64,000 nt of DNA from Arctopsyche grandis (taxonomy: Eukaryota > Arthropoda > Insecta > Trichoptera > Hydropsychidae), in the NCBI RefSeq assembly GCF_051622035.1, contig NC_135358.1, positions 20,040,001 to 20,104,000 of the forward strand. The letters run 5' to 3'. This document shows positions 29,201-42,153 of this stretch, piece by piece (within the stretch, counting starts at the first letter, position 1; each line of letters begins with the position of its first letter). The notes beneath the pieces were generated by a model, which did no database searches, was not told where the DNA came from, and saw nothing but the letters and a program-made list of their open reading frames with translations. A program made the position numbers and the translations under genes.

Positions 29201-31294
29201 AAGCGATACACCAAACAATCTCCCTGACGATCTTCTGAATAACTTTAATGGAGTTCGCCTAATACAATAAAATATAATATTGTAAATATTATTTCACCAT
29301 AATTTTAACCAAAAAAAATTTCACATCATATAAAAACTTACGTCTTGATAACATTTCTGCTGATCTTTCTAAGCTCGAATACCATTCCACATGGATTGTT
29401 CTTCGAATTAACGTGCTCCAAGTCAAAGCCTTCTTCATTAGAGAGCGTTTGGCGTATCCTTGACATCTGATTTAAATTAATTTCAATGAGTTAAATATAT
29501 CAATTAGTAATATAGTAGTATATTGTGAATAGTTATAACAAATCAAATTACTTGTATGGCGTGTGGACGTTCACATCCAATTAGTGGCACAGGCGCCGAG
29601 TCTCTAGAAGTTCGAGCCCAAAGACAGAAATCTCTGGCTGGACCCCAAGAAGCATTACCTTCTGAATTAACTCCTCCTTGAACCAACTGCAATGCTTGTT
29701 TGATGACCATCGACGTTGTCATCTCCGGTGTAACTGACAAAGTTTTGCTCTAAAATTTTCAATTCATAGTTATTATCTGAACATACATACAATACAACAA
29801 CAATACAATTTGTGTGAGTTCAACTTACGAATTCTATAGAATTAGCATTATCTTTGTATAGAATTTGCATGTTTGTCGTCTTCGGTTCAAATCCTATTTG
29901 AGTGTTGAGGGCACTTTGAATTTTTCTGTAAAAAATAATAATACGTTTTACATACATATATTTGGGTATACAGTACAACCAATTTACTTAAATAATATTT
30001 TTACTGTCATTACCTCAACCAAGAATCTCTGGCAGCTTGTGTAGGATAAGTCAAGATGTAAGTAGTCGGTGAACCAGCTCCTGCCCATCCCAGAAGGAAA
30101 CTAGTGTCACTATTTCCCGCAGAAGCCCAGACTTCAGAAAGGCGTACAGCTTCCTGAAATCGATAAAATATTGTAAATTAATGTGATTATGATGTTTAAA
30201 AGTAGACAGAGTTCAAACGTGTTTAAATCAGTCAGCAGATGGGTTTGTTTGGATTGAAAATCAACATTAATATTAAACAAGTCTTATGCATTCGCTAGGG
30301 TAAAATCATATCTTAAAATATTTCTGACCAATGTCATAACAAAACGTTCCACCAAAATTTAAATATGCATAAGTAATTCGGTTGCCAAGCATCAACAGCA
30401 TCAACGGGTGCATTGATCCCTTAAGTTCTTGGAATACGCAGCAGTTTTGAGCAATAAGCAATCACATTTTTAACAACTTGCAACAAATTTGCATTTTTAA
30501 TTCAATCGAATAAAAAAATTGAATGCAGTGCATATGTATGAAATAATTCAATGGAATATTGTAATAGTAAATAATCAGAGTAAAGCTAAAAACAGATGCA
30601 TCGCGTGTGGTGCATTCCAACGTTGAAAATTATGCAAACTGCATTTTTATTTTGGTAATACATACGCACACATAAACAACGTGTCAAGTCGGATTATTTC
30701 GGACGCCCTGAATGAAGTTACACGTGTTCTGCGTTTATTTCTGGTGCTATGGAATGCAAGAGTAGTTACAAAAACGAATGCAAGCTTTACCAACCTTTAA
30801 TTTGAAGGAGTTGTTTCCTCTAGACTTGGCTATCAGCAGCAAGTCGGTAAATAAGAAGAGATGCCTGTCTTGAGTAGGGGTGGAGGGTGGAGCTGGAGGT
30901 GCACCCGCGTTCAAGGACTGGTGAGGAGCTGCTGGAGCTGGAGTCATGGAGCAAGGAGCTTCCATGACGAACTGGCGAGGATGGCAAGGATTGGCATTGC
31001 CACTGACAGCCCCAGCATTCTGACTTGCACCCAAAGCTACATCTAAACTGGGTCTCTTGCGGAGTAGCGTCTTAGACTTCTGAAATAATAATAAAAAATC
31101 AGTATTAAAAAAAACGTGATGCAACGCAAATTGATGAGAGATTTTATCTGAGAAATTCAACAATATCGTATTTATAAATTCATGGGTTATTTCAGTGTCT
31201 GTAAACACGACTAACATCCAATCCTAAGACATGTTTGAATTACCTTCTTCCTCTTGACGACGATGACCGCCTTAGCGGCGGCTTTACTCCTCAT
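26291..31294 (-). CDS. ARHGAP20-like Rho GTPase-activating protein (PH-RA-RhoGAP)
   Basis: It stimulates GTP hydrolysis on Rho-family GTPases. Exons: 31294-31244 (alternative start), 31079-30795, 30153-30014, 29925-29829, 29749-29552, 29466-29342, 29258-29063, 28983-28833, 28758-26291; phases agree, product 1236 residues. Order: a basic N-terminus; PH domain split by an Ala/Pro-rich loop (DRHLFLFTDLLLIAK, then SFLLGWAGAGSPTTYIL); RA domain around LSVTPEMTTSMVIKQALQLV; RhoGAP domain with the Arg finger in GIFRKSAN, LLKDFLRSLPQPL, and MNLAVCVGPSLLWP. The catalytic Arg, Lys and Asn are all present, so it should be active. A tail of about 700 residues, encoded by one large exon, carries many (I/M)YG-type tyrosine motifs, a PPVPPR proline stretch, and ends ESYV, a class I PDZ ligand. 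The domain order matches vertebrate ARHGAP20, which binds Rap1 through its RA domain. Confidence 0.92.
31244..31294 (-). CDS. RhoGAP alternative first coding exon 1b (17 aa)
   Basis: It encodes MRSKAAAKAVIVVKRKK and ends at the donor AAG|GTAATT in phase 0, matching exon 2, which starts KSKTLLRKR. The in-frame stretch before the ATG is open for about 10 codons back to a TGA but contains no other ATG and no good acceptor, so this looks like a transcript start. The joined N-terminus is strongly basic. It is an alternative to the exon at 34672-34839. Confidence 0.6.
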
Positions 31295-31514
31295 TTTAGA
31301 AGCTTCAGCAATTATATAACGATTATTTCACAACAAAGTTGAAAATGATGGCGGTACAAAAGCTGCGACGCGTAGTTACAAAGTTAACTATGTATGTATG
31401 TACGTACATACATACATATGTACATTTGTACCTACGTGTGAAAGTTTCGAAAAGGAAGCGTTAAATCGTACTCCAAGAAGATTAAAGAAAATTTATGTTA
31501 ATTTGGTTGATATA

Positions 31515-31799
31515 ATGGTGAGAGTAAAGTGATTGAAATGGCAATGGGTTATGTAGCTAGAAGAACGGACGATAGATAAACGAAGGAAGTTCTCCAAAGG
31601 TACCCGCGAGAATTTAAAAGCGTACAGGATTTATGGGGGTACAGGAGAGATGGGTGGATGAAATCAGAAAAATGTGTGGGATGAGATGGATGAGAATTGT
31701 CCAAAACAGAGACGAATGGAAGTGTGCTGGAGATGCTTTCATCCAGCAGTGGATGCCGAGTGGCTGTAAATGAGATTATGTAAAAAGATGATGATGATA
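31515..31799 (+). mobile_element. Non-LTR retrotransposon 3' tail (RTE/BovB-type), copy 1
   Basis: Frameshifted C-terminal reverse-transcriptase coding is recognisable: GYVARRTDDR, YPREFK, then RWVDEIRKMCGMRWM and WKCAGDAFIQQWMPSGC followed by a stop and a (GAT)n tail. This is the familiar end of insect RTE-type elements (xGHVARRxDxRWT...RW.DEI...FIQQW). It is a 5'-truncated, broken copy. A second copy lies at 60635-60980. Confidence 0.7.
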
Positions 31800-33841
31800 T
31801 GTCAATATGATCTGCAATATTAAAAAGTCGTGAGAGACTATTATTTAAAATTCGTCAGATTATTGTGCCGCACCCCGCACTATTATATTATATTATATTA
31901 TGACGCGATCAGTTCAAAGGTGATGTATAATAATTTTGCGGATGATTTCACATTTTCTCACAAGCATAAAAGTTTTGCAAGCGTTGCTCTACAAAAGTTC
32001 TTAATTACAGTTTCGATAATATGATGCAAGTGCCACTTGAATTCGAGCAAACTTTGGAAACTATCACACTAGAGTACACACAATTGAATAATGCTTTTTA
32101 ATATGTAGTATTAGACAATCCATACTACAGTCACAACATTGGCAATGACCAGAGGTAAATTACACAAGATAGCATGTTTAAGCGCGGATAAATTCATGTA
32201 TGTAATTGAACATGCGAATCAATTAATTCGAAATAAAAGGAAATCAATGCAAAATTGAGGTGGAAATTTAAACACTTTCGAAGAAGAAGCTGCGAAAGGA
32301 CGATAATTCAGGATAAGAGTCGAAGGATAACTGGCATGTTCGACAATTCAAATTCACGAATGGCTATTAGCGTGGGTGAGCAAACCCACGACATTCTGCC
32401 AGAACCAACATCATCACCATTATCAAACGAAAAAGTCAATTTCGACCAATTAAGAACGCCCTACCGAATTACACGAATGCCCAGACGAAAACAAGATACT
32501 CGAAGGATCAGTCATCGTTTCGTTCGACTGCTGAGAATTAAATGATCAATCGGGCGCAAAGGGTTCATCTCGATAGCATTTTTCAAATATTTCCCCATGT
32601 ATAATTAGCATTGCGACGCTTTCGTAGATACATACAAGCGATGAGAATACCGTCTAAATTACGCGTTGTGAAACACGCCATTATCGCGAGCTGTGTATGT
32701 CAGCTCGCGAGACGCTTTAGAATAATTTAGAATTATTATTATACAAAAAAAAAAGAACCAACACCGAAAGTGAAATATTATACTGCGAGATAATAATTTT
32801 CGTGACAAAAAATTTGGCGCTTCCAATGGGTCACCCACGCTGATCTTGCGTACATTAGGTCATTGCTCGTCAATGTGCCTCTTTGAGTGCTCGAGTATGT
32901 TTCCGTCGATGTATGGGTAATAATATGTATGTAATAAAACATCTTATGCATTCCCCGGTAGTTCGTTTTAAGTACGGAAATGATTTACGATAAAGCATTG
33001 TGAATTCTAAATGGAAATTGCTGACGTGAAACCCACCCATCATGCGCCACTTTTACGACCCAAAAGAAAACACTTTCATTATCGAATGTGTGTGCATTAC
33101 ATGGCCCACTAGATCTATACAAAAGCACATTGTAAGTGTATCGTAAAATCGAGCTTAAAAGCTCAGTGCTACTGATGAAAGTTTGGGTGGCAAGCATAGA
33201 TATATGTAGTGGCAAGTGTCGATACAAATTTTAGAATGTGGCTATACATACATGTATGTATGTACATATGTATCGATGATACATACATATCTATCCATTT
33301 TCCGAATTATTTTTTATACATTTAGCTGAACAACCGTCTCGTTTTCCGACGAAAGGGTTTATCAGCCTGTTTTCATTGTGGGGGGGGGGGGTGGCATCAT
33401 GTTGAGGGCATTATTGGTCAATTTTATTGACCTTTACAGTGGGCAATACATAGAATTTGTACTCGATACTAATGCATGTACATAAATTTAAATATATTTG
33501 TCAATTTCCGTAACATTTTCCACGCAGATGCTGTATTTCTGCTCTCGTTGATCCATTTTTTATTACTTCTTAAACTTCTTCGCTATTGAAATAAAACTTC
33601 CAACAGACAGTAGTGAATTGTTTATATGGTGAAGTCAGCAACTTTGAAACATCGCACGAAACTAATTCCTTTCATATCACTCGTATTGATCTTTCATCTT
33701 ACTCTTAAGGATTGACCTTTCATCTCACTCACGTCTTTATTTGGTCTCATATTGTTAACTGTTAATATATTTGTTATAAAACAAATAAATACATACAATT
33801 TCAATTAAAACAACATCAACTGATCTACATACATACGAACA
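31800..33841. other. Gene-less stretch, probably RhoGAP intron
   Basis: No coding exon was recognised. It contains a short TATTA repeat (31875-31900), a G run at about 33379-33391 and blocks of the TACATATGTA motif. If exon 1a (34672-34839) is used, this lies in the intron before exon 2. Confidence 0.45.
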
Positions 33842-34220
33842 TAGCCAGCAGTATAGCTCGATGGTTGCGTCAATGCTAACCAGCGAGAGGTTCCCGGGTT
33901 CAAGCCTTGGCTTGACCTTGATTGAAGAGAGTTTATTCTTAATAATTCTGCAGTGGTGCTGGTCAGGATTGGATATTTTTTGTGAAGTCGATTGTTTTCA
34001 ATTTCAGAGTTTGCCAATTTATCTTATCCCATTGTTGAAACGGTTCTTCATCAAATTGGCAAAACCACCCTACCTACTATTTGTCAACACTATTTTTTTA
34101 ATGTGATTTAAAATTTATTTATGTATGTACAAAGTTTAATACTATATATGTACATATGTAACTCTGGGGTAAAACCCGTAATAGCATAAATATAAATTAA
34201 AAAAAATAATAATAAATAAA
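33842..34220 (+). mobile_element. tRNA-derived SINE, copy 1
   Basis: Pol III promoter boxes are visible: A-box-like TAGCTCGATGG (33854-33864) and B-box GGTTCAAGCC (33897-33906), in a tRNA-like head that starts CCAGCAGTATAGCTCGATGG. The body ends with the family core GAGTTTGCCAATTTATCT and GTTGAAACGGTTC, then an A-rich tail near 34190-34220. The same head and core recur at 42154, 59349 (plus strand) and 60595 (minus strand). Confidence 0.75.
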
Positions 34221-34671
34221 GTACAAGAATTTATGTATGTATGAGAAATAGACTAGCCCAAGATTGACATTGATAAGAGGGCATATAAATGACTGGGACA
34301 ATTTATAACTAGACTGGGCACTGATTTCGTATCGCACGATATAATAAATGGAATTAAAAGCGACGAGCGAGGCGAGAAGCGAGTTTTACATCCATCACCG
34401 TCGCGTCGTCAAGTCGGGCCATCATCATCATCAGCACCAGCAGCAGCATCATCGTCTCGGCTGGCCAGTGTCCAGGTAACAGGTAACGTACGCGCGTCTA
34501 TCGACATCACGTCTTAATTGAGCCGGCGCGTTAGTGTTGCGCGCCATTTCGTAACATACGACTTAATTGCCGAAGGGGCGTCGGCCCTAATTGAACCGAC
34601 CCAAACTCGTATACGTATTATATAAATGCACACTCGAAATTAAGGGATTCGTTCGGCGGTGTTTAACTTAC

Positions 34672-34839
34672 GAGGGTGCCGGCCGTTGCTGTGACGACAT
34701 CATGCTCGTGCAAAGCCAAGAAGTCGTTCGGGAACAAGTCCTGGACTCTTTCGAGGTCTGAAAGACGCTGGCCGCGTCTTCGAGCACCTGCTTCTCCGCC
34801 GCTTCCAGCCAAACGCTCATACTGCGCCAACCGTTCGAT
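34672..34839 (-). CDS. RhoGAP alternative upstream coding exon 1a (56 aa)
   Basis: Acceptor TTTTATTGCAG and donor CTC|GTAAGT bound 168 nt, open in phase 0 at both ends. It encodes IERLAQYERLAGSGGEAG, later LSDLERVQDLFPNDF and VVTATAGTL. Only this frame continues into exon 2 (TL|KSKTLLRKR); another open frame meets a stop shortly after the junction. It is GC-rich and lies in an unusually CpG-rich 500-bp neighbourhood (34340-34850). It has no start codon of its own, so a further upstream exon is needed; a candidate lies at 58726-58767. Membership in the RhoGAP gene is inferred from strand, phase and position. Confidence 0.6.
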
Positions 34840-34869
34840 CTGCAATAAAAATGATAGTCAAAATTAATA

Positions 34870-35380
34870 AACAATAAAAAAAAACACATTCATAGGTTTA
34901 AATCTAGAAGGAATTGAAATGAACGCTCAACTCGTAAAAGATTAGGACTCTGGTAGCAGCGGATTTCATAGTGTATGAAGGATCATCATGTGGAGGTACT
35001 TGATTGAGACGCTGAGACCATGGCTCAATTTTGGATAAGGGGAAAGAAAAAGCATGTAAAAAAATAAAGGCTCATGGATTAGTAAGATGCTGTGATAGAG
35101 GGCGGGGAGAGAGTATAATATTCAGTCAAAAGATTGATTACAGGGATAATTTTGAACGATCATTATTTGACAATATGTTGTTTTGTTCTAATTGCGATTT
35201 AGATTTGTATCGACATTTGTTGAACTTTTTATAAATTTCGAAGCATTTTTTTTGTATACCAACTACGTACAAACGTATATTTATATGCACAAGCAAATAT
35301 TCTATAAAATCGGATATGTATGTAGATTAATGTATTTGAATTAATTTGCGATACCACTTTAATATTTGAAGTGTGTATAT
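34870..35380. other. Gene-less stretch upstream of exon 1a
   Basis: No exon or bounded element was recognised between exon 1a and the MITE at 35381. If the RhoGAP gene extends to 58.7 kb, this is intronic. Confidence 0.4.
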
Positions 35381-35626
35381 CATTGATGTATAATACACTA
35401 GATCCGCCCTCACGCTTTATACTGGTCTCCCTTTTGGCGCATGCAAAATACATGGCGCATGCAGTTTCTCTCAGTAGGTAGGTAGGTACCGCTGCGTCGT
35501 AGGGAAAAAACGTTTTTTTTCCCAACTTCCCCGCTAGTTAAACCCCCCGCACCCCTCAGTTAGTGAAGACAAGATCTCCGACCAAAATCACACGTCAGGG
35601 CCCATCTAGTGTATTATACATCAATG
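35381..35626. mobile_element. MITE with 30-bp inverted repeats and 8-bp TSD
   Basis: The left end CATTGATGTATAATACACTA and the reverse complement of the right end match for 28 of 30 bases, continuing through GAT and GCCCT. The flanks GTGTATAT are identical (35373-35380 and 35627-35634). The 246-bp body is GC-richer (two GGCGCATGC strings and a GTAGGTAGGTAGG repeat) and non-coding. The 8-bp duplication points to a hAT-type mobiliser. Confidence 0.8.
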
Positions 35627-35858
35627 GTGTATATTTATTTTTATTTTACATATACCAGGAAGGCCTAAAAGGTAAACCCAATGTACTTTTCTGGCCAAAT
35701 ACAAACGTCGATAAAAAGTTATATTTTATACAATATCCCAGAGAAATACGATAATATTAATATTTCGAGAATTACATAAATTTTATAGAGTGGGTAGCAT
35801 ATTTATTACATCAACAAATTCGAGATGCTATAAACACGAATTTGAGGGAAACTAGATA

Positions 35859-35922
35859 GGTTGCCAATTTTGGTGGATCCGTTTCAACAATGAAATCAGA
35901 CAAATTGGCAAGCTCTGATAGG
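35859..35922 (-). mobile_element. SINE 3' fragment
   Basis: On the minus strand it reads AGAGCTTGCCAATTTGTCTG, ATTTCATTGTTGAAACGGAT, then ATTGGCAA. This is the core of the SINE family at 33842 and 42154. The tRNA-like head is absent. Confidence 0.55.
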
Positions 35923-35929
35923 AAACGAT

Positions 35930-38900
35930 GTATGTACCTATACATACAAATATGTAACAGCATTTATTATGAAGACCTTTTTTATGTAGATGGCTAAAAA
36001 TCAAAAGACCCATTAAAAATGGCGAAATATTAAGTCGGCGTTATCGCATAGGTCGCACACCCTCAACATTTCCACATAAATGAATCGTCATTGTAGTATA
36101 ACGGTAAAAGTATGTAGCTTGCTGTTACATCAAATGCATTTCAAGCAAAGAAAAAAAAACAAATACCTAAGTCTCAAATAACAAGAGATTCTAAGGTTAA
36201 GCCATGATTATAGAGTTCTGAGTAAATAGTAATTTGTGATTGTTACCTAACGACCGGGTGCGGTGAAAGGCTCTCTCCTCTCTCCCGCATCATAATAGCA
36301 CTAATAATACGTATTGTTAAACTCAAAATGAATTTCAAGCGATTGCTTTAAATTAATACCTTTACAAAAAATACACACTACATGTGAGTGTAATTAACAT
36401 AACGACCGTTTGATTGCGTTAATCGTTTTCTTACGTATTTGCGCGCGCGATTCGCACGCATCATAAAAACTCACATTTATGTTATTCAAATGTAAATAAT
36501 TGCAATTGAAAAAAACGCTTAGTTAAGTAGACGATTCAAAGAATCGATTGTTACAAAAAAAAAACGGACAAAATCATACTAATTCAATGCAGAATAAATT
36601 AACGCGCTTTCACGAGTGTGGGACGCATTAGAAATACATACTCGGAAATGCGATGCAATCGAATGCACTTTCTATTTCAATATAATTCAATGTTAAACGT
36701 ATTAATAATGTATAACTAAATGTAATCGGTAGATTTATATATTTTGTTGACAGAAGAATTCAAAGTGTATGCGAATATTCACATGAACATGGCAAGGTGT
36801 TGTATCATAAAGTATGTAATGCAATATCTTATGGTCGTAATATTACACACTTAAAAACTTGAAAATTCTCAATATGAAAACAGGCATGTAAGTTAACAAC
36901 AACCGGTTAATTGATCGACTGTTATTTAATATGCGGTCGTATTTTGTACCATCATCAATGAGTGTTGGATTACGTATATTTTAATATTATTATTTTTTTT
37001 AATAACAATGCTATCGGTACATCTTGTGAAACTCTATACGGGCTACTCCATATCGTCCATCAAACCAACACACGTTTGCTCGCCGGTACTAATAGCGAAA
37101 AGTTGAATGGGTGAAAGTAGTTTTTGGAACAGTATATACTTATGGTAGACCTTCGGAGCTTTGATGTGATAGATTTGACTTGTCTTGTCAAATTCGAATT
37201 ACACCATCATCGTAGTTATCAACGCTGACGATCGGCAGAGGCCAACAGTATTCGAGTTATCGAGTCGCCTCTTGCATAAGGAATTTACATCTGAGAGAGC
37301 TGTGTGGTATATTATTCATTGTGAATGATTTAATATTTGAATAAAAATCGTCTTAAAGTCCTCCTCCTAATCGCTGTTATCGCCCAATATAATTGATGCA
37401 CGTACATATTTGATGTGGCTATCTGTGCGATGATGTGTTCTGGACGAACAACAACTACGTCCAAATGTACAAATATTTAACGATCAATAGCGAGCTTCTG
37501 TACGGTTCAATGGACGAGGAAAATAAAACAGGAGAATGGACGTATCTCCAAATAAACGGTTATCGAATTGAATGAACGAGATAAATGATCGATAGTGGTC
37601 GACAAACGTTTTTGAAAATGGATCGATTTTTGTATCCAATATGCACAAATTTCAATAGGGAAAAATATTCATATAACATGAAATTGTACTCATATAAGGG
37701 AAGAATTGAATTATTAGTATTTTTTTTTATGTATGTATATGTATTATAATAGTTTGTTGACAACTGCTTTGGAGAATTTACGCAACATTCAATTGTTCGC
37801 TGAATTCGTAACGTTTACATTTACATTGTCAAAATAACAATACCGTTTCAACTACCGGATTTTACACGTGATATTTTGTAATTTCGAATTAGCCGTTGAA
37901 TTCGAACCGGGTATAAATAAAATCTTGTAAGAGGATTTTAGACGATGTCCTGCCGCGATGCGACACGGTATAAGACCGTAATTAAGCCGAGGATCAAATA
38001 TTTCTAAGGTCGAATTTACGAAGGTGAACCAGCGGGGGTCCCTAGATACAATCGAACACGGCAATCTATGAACGCTTCTGATTTCGAAAGAAGGAAAATA
38101 AAAGCGTAAAAAACGAGTGGGTTAAAAATATATTTTTACCTGGGATTCGCCAAACACCTGTCCATTTAATCGTGAAATTTCAAAATGTTTACGACACTTT
38201 CACTCGTAATCCGTACCTACATATATCGTTTCCTGTGTCTATCTAGATTTATAAATATACGATAATGTGACATTTGACATCTTCGAAACGCTTCTGTTAC
38301 ACGAATAGTGTCACTCAAGATTTGAGCTGGGTTACGTTGATTCGAGCGAGGGTTCGAAAGAATCTTCCTTAAATCCCACAATCGTGACAACGAACGCCTC
38401 GATGTGGTGTCAAGATGACGATGCAAATACATATTAATGCGTGTAATAAATACGGAGATGAATATCATATATGTATGGTACTCGTGTAGTACTACATATG
38501 TAGAAAAAAATATAATACACTCACGACATTGACTTGGTAGTTGGTTTTGGATCCAAAAAACTTACACCAGTGTAAATTATGACATATTTTGTTAAAAAGC
38601 ACCATTTCGAATTCGAAATCTACATGTTTGTTTATCGAATATTGACAATTCGTAATATTACACCAAATAAGACAAGCAAGCGTACGCGTTCAATGACAGA
38701 ACTACAAATAATGATTTGACCTATGTAAGAGCAACGTTGTCGTTTGATTGAATTTTATTTACTATGTCAAGAAATATGCACAGGGGCGCATTCCTAACTT
38801 AAGTTAAAAAATTAATAATCTAATTATATTTATACTGTTTCTTTTTCATTTCAAAATGCATTTACATATCTTCAAGATTTATTTCGTTATGTTTTAAAAC

Positions 38901-41900
38901 TTTTAAGAAGTGAGTTTGCCTAATAAGTAATAACTATAGTAAATATAAACATACTTATGTACATATACATACATATATGTAAATTGATATGGTGAAAATT
39001 GTTTACAAAAAATATATATACACGTGTATTTTGGTCTATTGGACGATTTTAGAAAAAAAAATTTAAAAATACGAAATTGCATGAGAAAAACAGACATTTA
39101 AAAATTCAGTCAGTGTTTTCAAAATCACATAAATACACAATAGATTATAATTTTAAATAACTATCTCATCACATTTTTCATTTGTTACATCGACAATGCG
39201 CATGCGCAGCCTGTTAATTGATATAAAACTCATACTGCCGTCATTAAAATAGTCCTAATTAATTTTCGAGTGCACGAATGCGTGCGCTTGATTTCTAGTG
39301 TATGTATAATAAACGACTTTTGAAGTTGACAAGGTGATAAAAAATATCGTTTTATAATCAATCTAGTAGGTAATATACATACATAGAAAGCGACAAGTAA
39401 ATTCATTCAAGTTCTTGCTTCGCGTTGCAACTTCATCTTTGGCTTTATCTGTAATGTAGATGGCGTTATTGCTCTTGTTACAATTACGATTAATCGACGC
39501 GTTATCTCCCCTAGAACGAGTACAAGACTGGCTCGTTTATGGTAACCGGAGACTGGCGATGAAAATCATGCACACCGCCTATTAAATTAATTAAGGAGAT
39601 CGCGTAACAGAACGGTCGACAATTAGTATATGCAACCCTGTAAACCATTGGAATAGCTTGTTACTATCGGAGGAATCATAAAATGTGATTGAATTCAAGT
39701 TTTTACACATTAAAAAGTTACTTATGGACACTTATTATTACTTTTTATATTGTTACCTGAGTGCCAATGCAACAACGATCACAAAGGGGTTTTTCTATAA
39801 AGGAAATGAAAAAAAGGCACTCTACGGGTTTATGTATTAATCCTTTTTGTTTCCTGCAGAAACGTTTCCGTTCATTTAATTCTTGCGAAATATATAGTTT
39901 TGGAATTTCCAAATTTATTATTTTTATTCATTCGAGTAATTATGTACATACGTATACATGTGTGATAGTTAAGATTTGAACCATTTAATTAATAATTATT
40001 TTTAAATATCACTTGTTATTAAATTCGACTACAGGTGTCACCGCTAAGCTGGGTTAATTTTTGATTATAAATGACTAGTCACCGGACCCAGAAGGTGCCG
40101 CGTATTGTTCAAAGGTTGTAAATGCATTGTTAAAGGTCTGCCGAACCTTTTTTACAAAGGATTTACAACAATGGAACAATGGATAGCACTGTGACTATCC
40201 TACCTCTATTAATAACATAAAATAAATACAAATCCCGTTGTTTTTTTTTAAATCCGTTTACGTAAGTCACGTATGTATGCGCATGCATAGACGTAATTTT
40301 TGTTAGAGTTGAATGACGTTTCGAGATTGTAGTAAACGGTAAAACGTTAGTCGCCGAGGGCTCCGTAACAACAACAATAATAACAAGAACAACACTTACG
40401 GGATAAAATAAATAACCGTACGTATAAAATAAAACGAAACGCACGTTTAAAAAGGAATAGAAAAATCACATATAAAAAAACCGGACAACTAATTAGACAG
40501 GCGAGCCGTTTTCCTACTGACCAAAATTGAAAAGATGATTGCTTTACGAAAAACCCCGCTGGGAAGGTGAAGGTGAAGAGGGTTGTTGTCCTAAAAAATA
40601 TGAAATTGATAATAAATTTACAAAACTGGCACAACAGACTAGGAAGGTCGTTCGAGATCGTATTAACGCGTGTTTGATGCTTATTAGTACACAGAATTTA
40701 GGTCTTTGGGAATTGGATGTTCCAAAGCTATGGCAATATAACAGCAGGGTGGGTCTCTGTTCGATGAAAGAAAACTCGAAAGTTCACATTTGTTTAATAC
40801 GTAGTACTGTTCTAAAACTTTACCTATAATTTTGTATAATTTTGTATTAATACCTAATAATAAATTATATATTTCTATAGATTTTGGCATCAAGTATCAT
40901 CGATATACTTTTTGCATTATAAATATTTCGAATGGTGACTAAAGAAGCGATGTATTTTGAATGTAATTATGGTAAACATTCCGGCTCGGCCGTATGAACA
41001 GATCTGAGATAATTTCATCCGAAGAAAAAAAAACAAATAAAATCTGGCGACAGAACACTCTGGCGATCCGGCGCCAGACTAAATATTATGACGGCAATAA
41101 TCGTATACAGTCGACGACAGAATGGTGTAAAATAATGTTAGAAAATTACTAAGTCGTGAAAGCTCACCATGTAATAGTCTCGGTGGAAAATTTTAGAATA
41201 AAAAGTGGGCGCCCTCGTATCTCGCGAGTATTGAAATGCGATGAGGCGGCAACGTTTGGATTTACAATGGGAGAAAGTGAATCGAATTTCAGTAACAAAG
41301 GACCGGCCGTCAAGGCTCTCCTGAATCTTATTACTACATCCGAATGAAATCGAACGTATCTAATAATAAAAATAGAAGACAATAGAATAATAAGAGTCCG
41401 TTGCAAAATCGTCACCTATACATTACAAAGTTGAGTACCCAAAGGTATGCTTCAAAGCAAAGATTTGATATTGACTTTTACATATGTTCATGTATTTTAT
41501 ACACGTGAATAAGCAACGGAGACCATGTTGACTTTGGCCATCTTAAAATATGCGTATAATATTAATTTACTTGTAAAGCAAACAATCAAAGCAAGGCGTG
41601 TCGGTTGTTCTTCGAAATGTTCATTACGCGAGTACAACATAGTGACCTTCACGCTCCATCGCAATTGTAATGACGTTAGTCACACGTTCAATAAACAATA
41701 AATAAAGTGGGGTTTAAAAAGGATGACTGAGTATGGAGATAATATTTAAATAAATACTATTTTGTCAAACACAATAAATAATTCGTCATCACAATACTAA
41801 AATACTTAGTCAAATTGTAGCGTTGTAGAATCGGAGTATGAGCTGAATGGTTCAAATTTGATTTTAGTTTTAATACCATTTACATATGTATCCATATAAT

Positions 41901-42150
41901 TTTTTTTCATTAAAACTTTTGTTTAATGTAAATTTCAGTAAGTTCTATACAAAACTTATCATATTTTCGCTGTTTTATTTATACCACAGTTATCAAAGCT
42001 GTTTTAAGTCAACGTTAATTACTTATATATGTAAAACGTTATGAAAATGTATAATGTTTTTTCGAGCTATGAAGAATCTTAATAAACAAATAGTTACTAC
42101 TATCGATGATGTGACTCAGTAGGTATATGTATGTATGTAATACTAATATA
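35930..42150. other. Gene-poor stretch, probably RhoGAP intron
   Basis: No coding exon with matching splice sites and family similarity was found. Open frames of up to about 95 codons (for example near 40163-40634) lack motifs and conserved composition. It contains a palindromic NRF-1/EWG-type site at 39197-39208 and many TACATA repeats. Most likely it is a large intron of the RhoGAP gene or intergenic DNA. Confidence 0.45.
39197..39208. promoter_or_regulatory. Perfect NRF-1/EWG-type palindrome
   Basis: TGCGCATGCGCA is the exact palindromic consensus bound by vertebrate NRF-1, whose insect relative is Erect wing. A chance match to this 12-mer is unlikely in 64 kb of AT-rich DNA. No first exon was identified beside it, so it may be an unrecognised promoter or an enhancer. 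Confidence 0.35.
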
Positions 42151-42153
42151 GTT

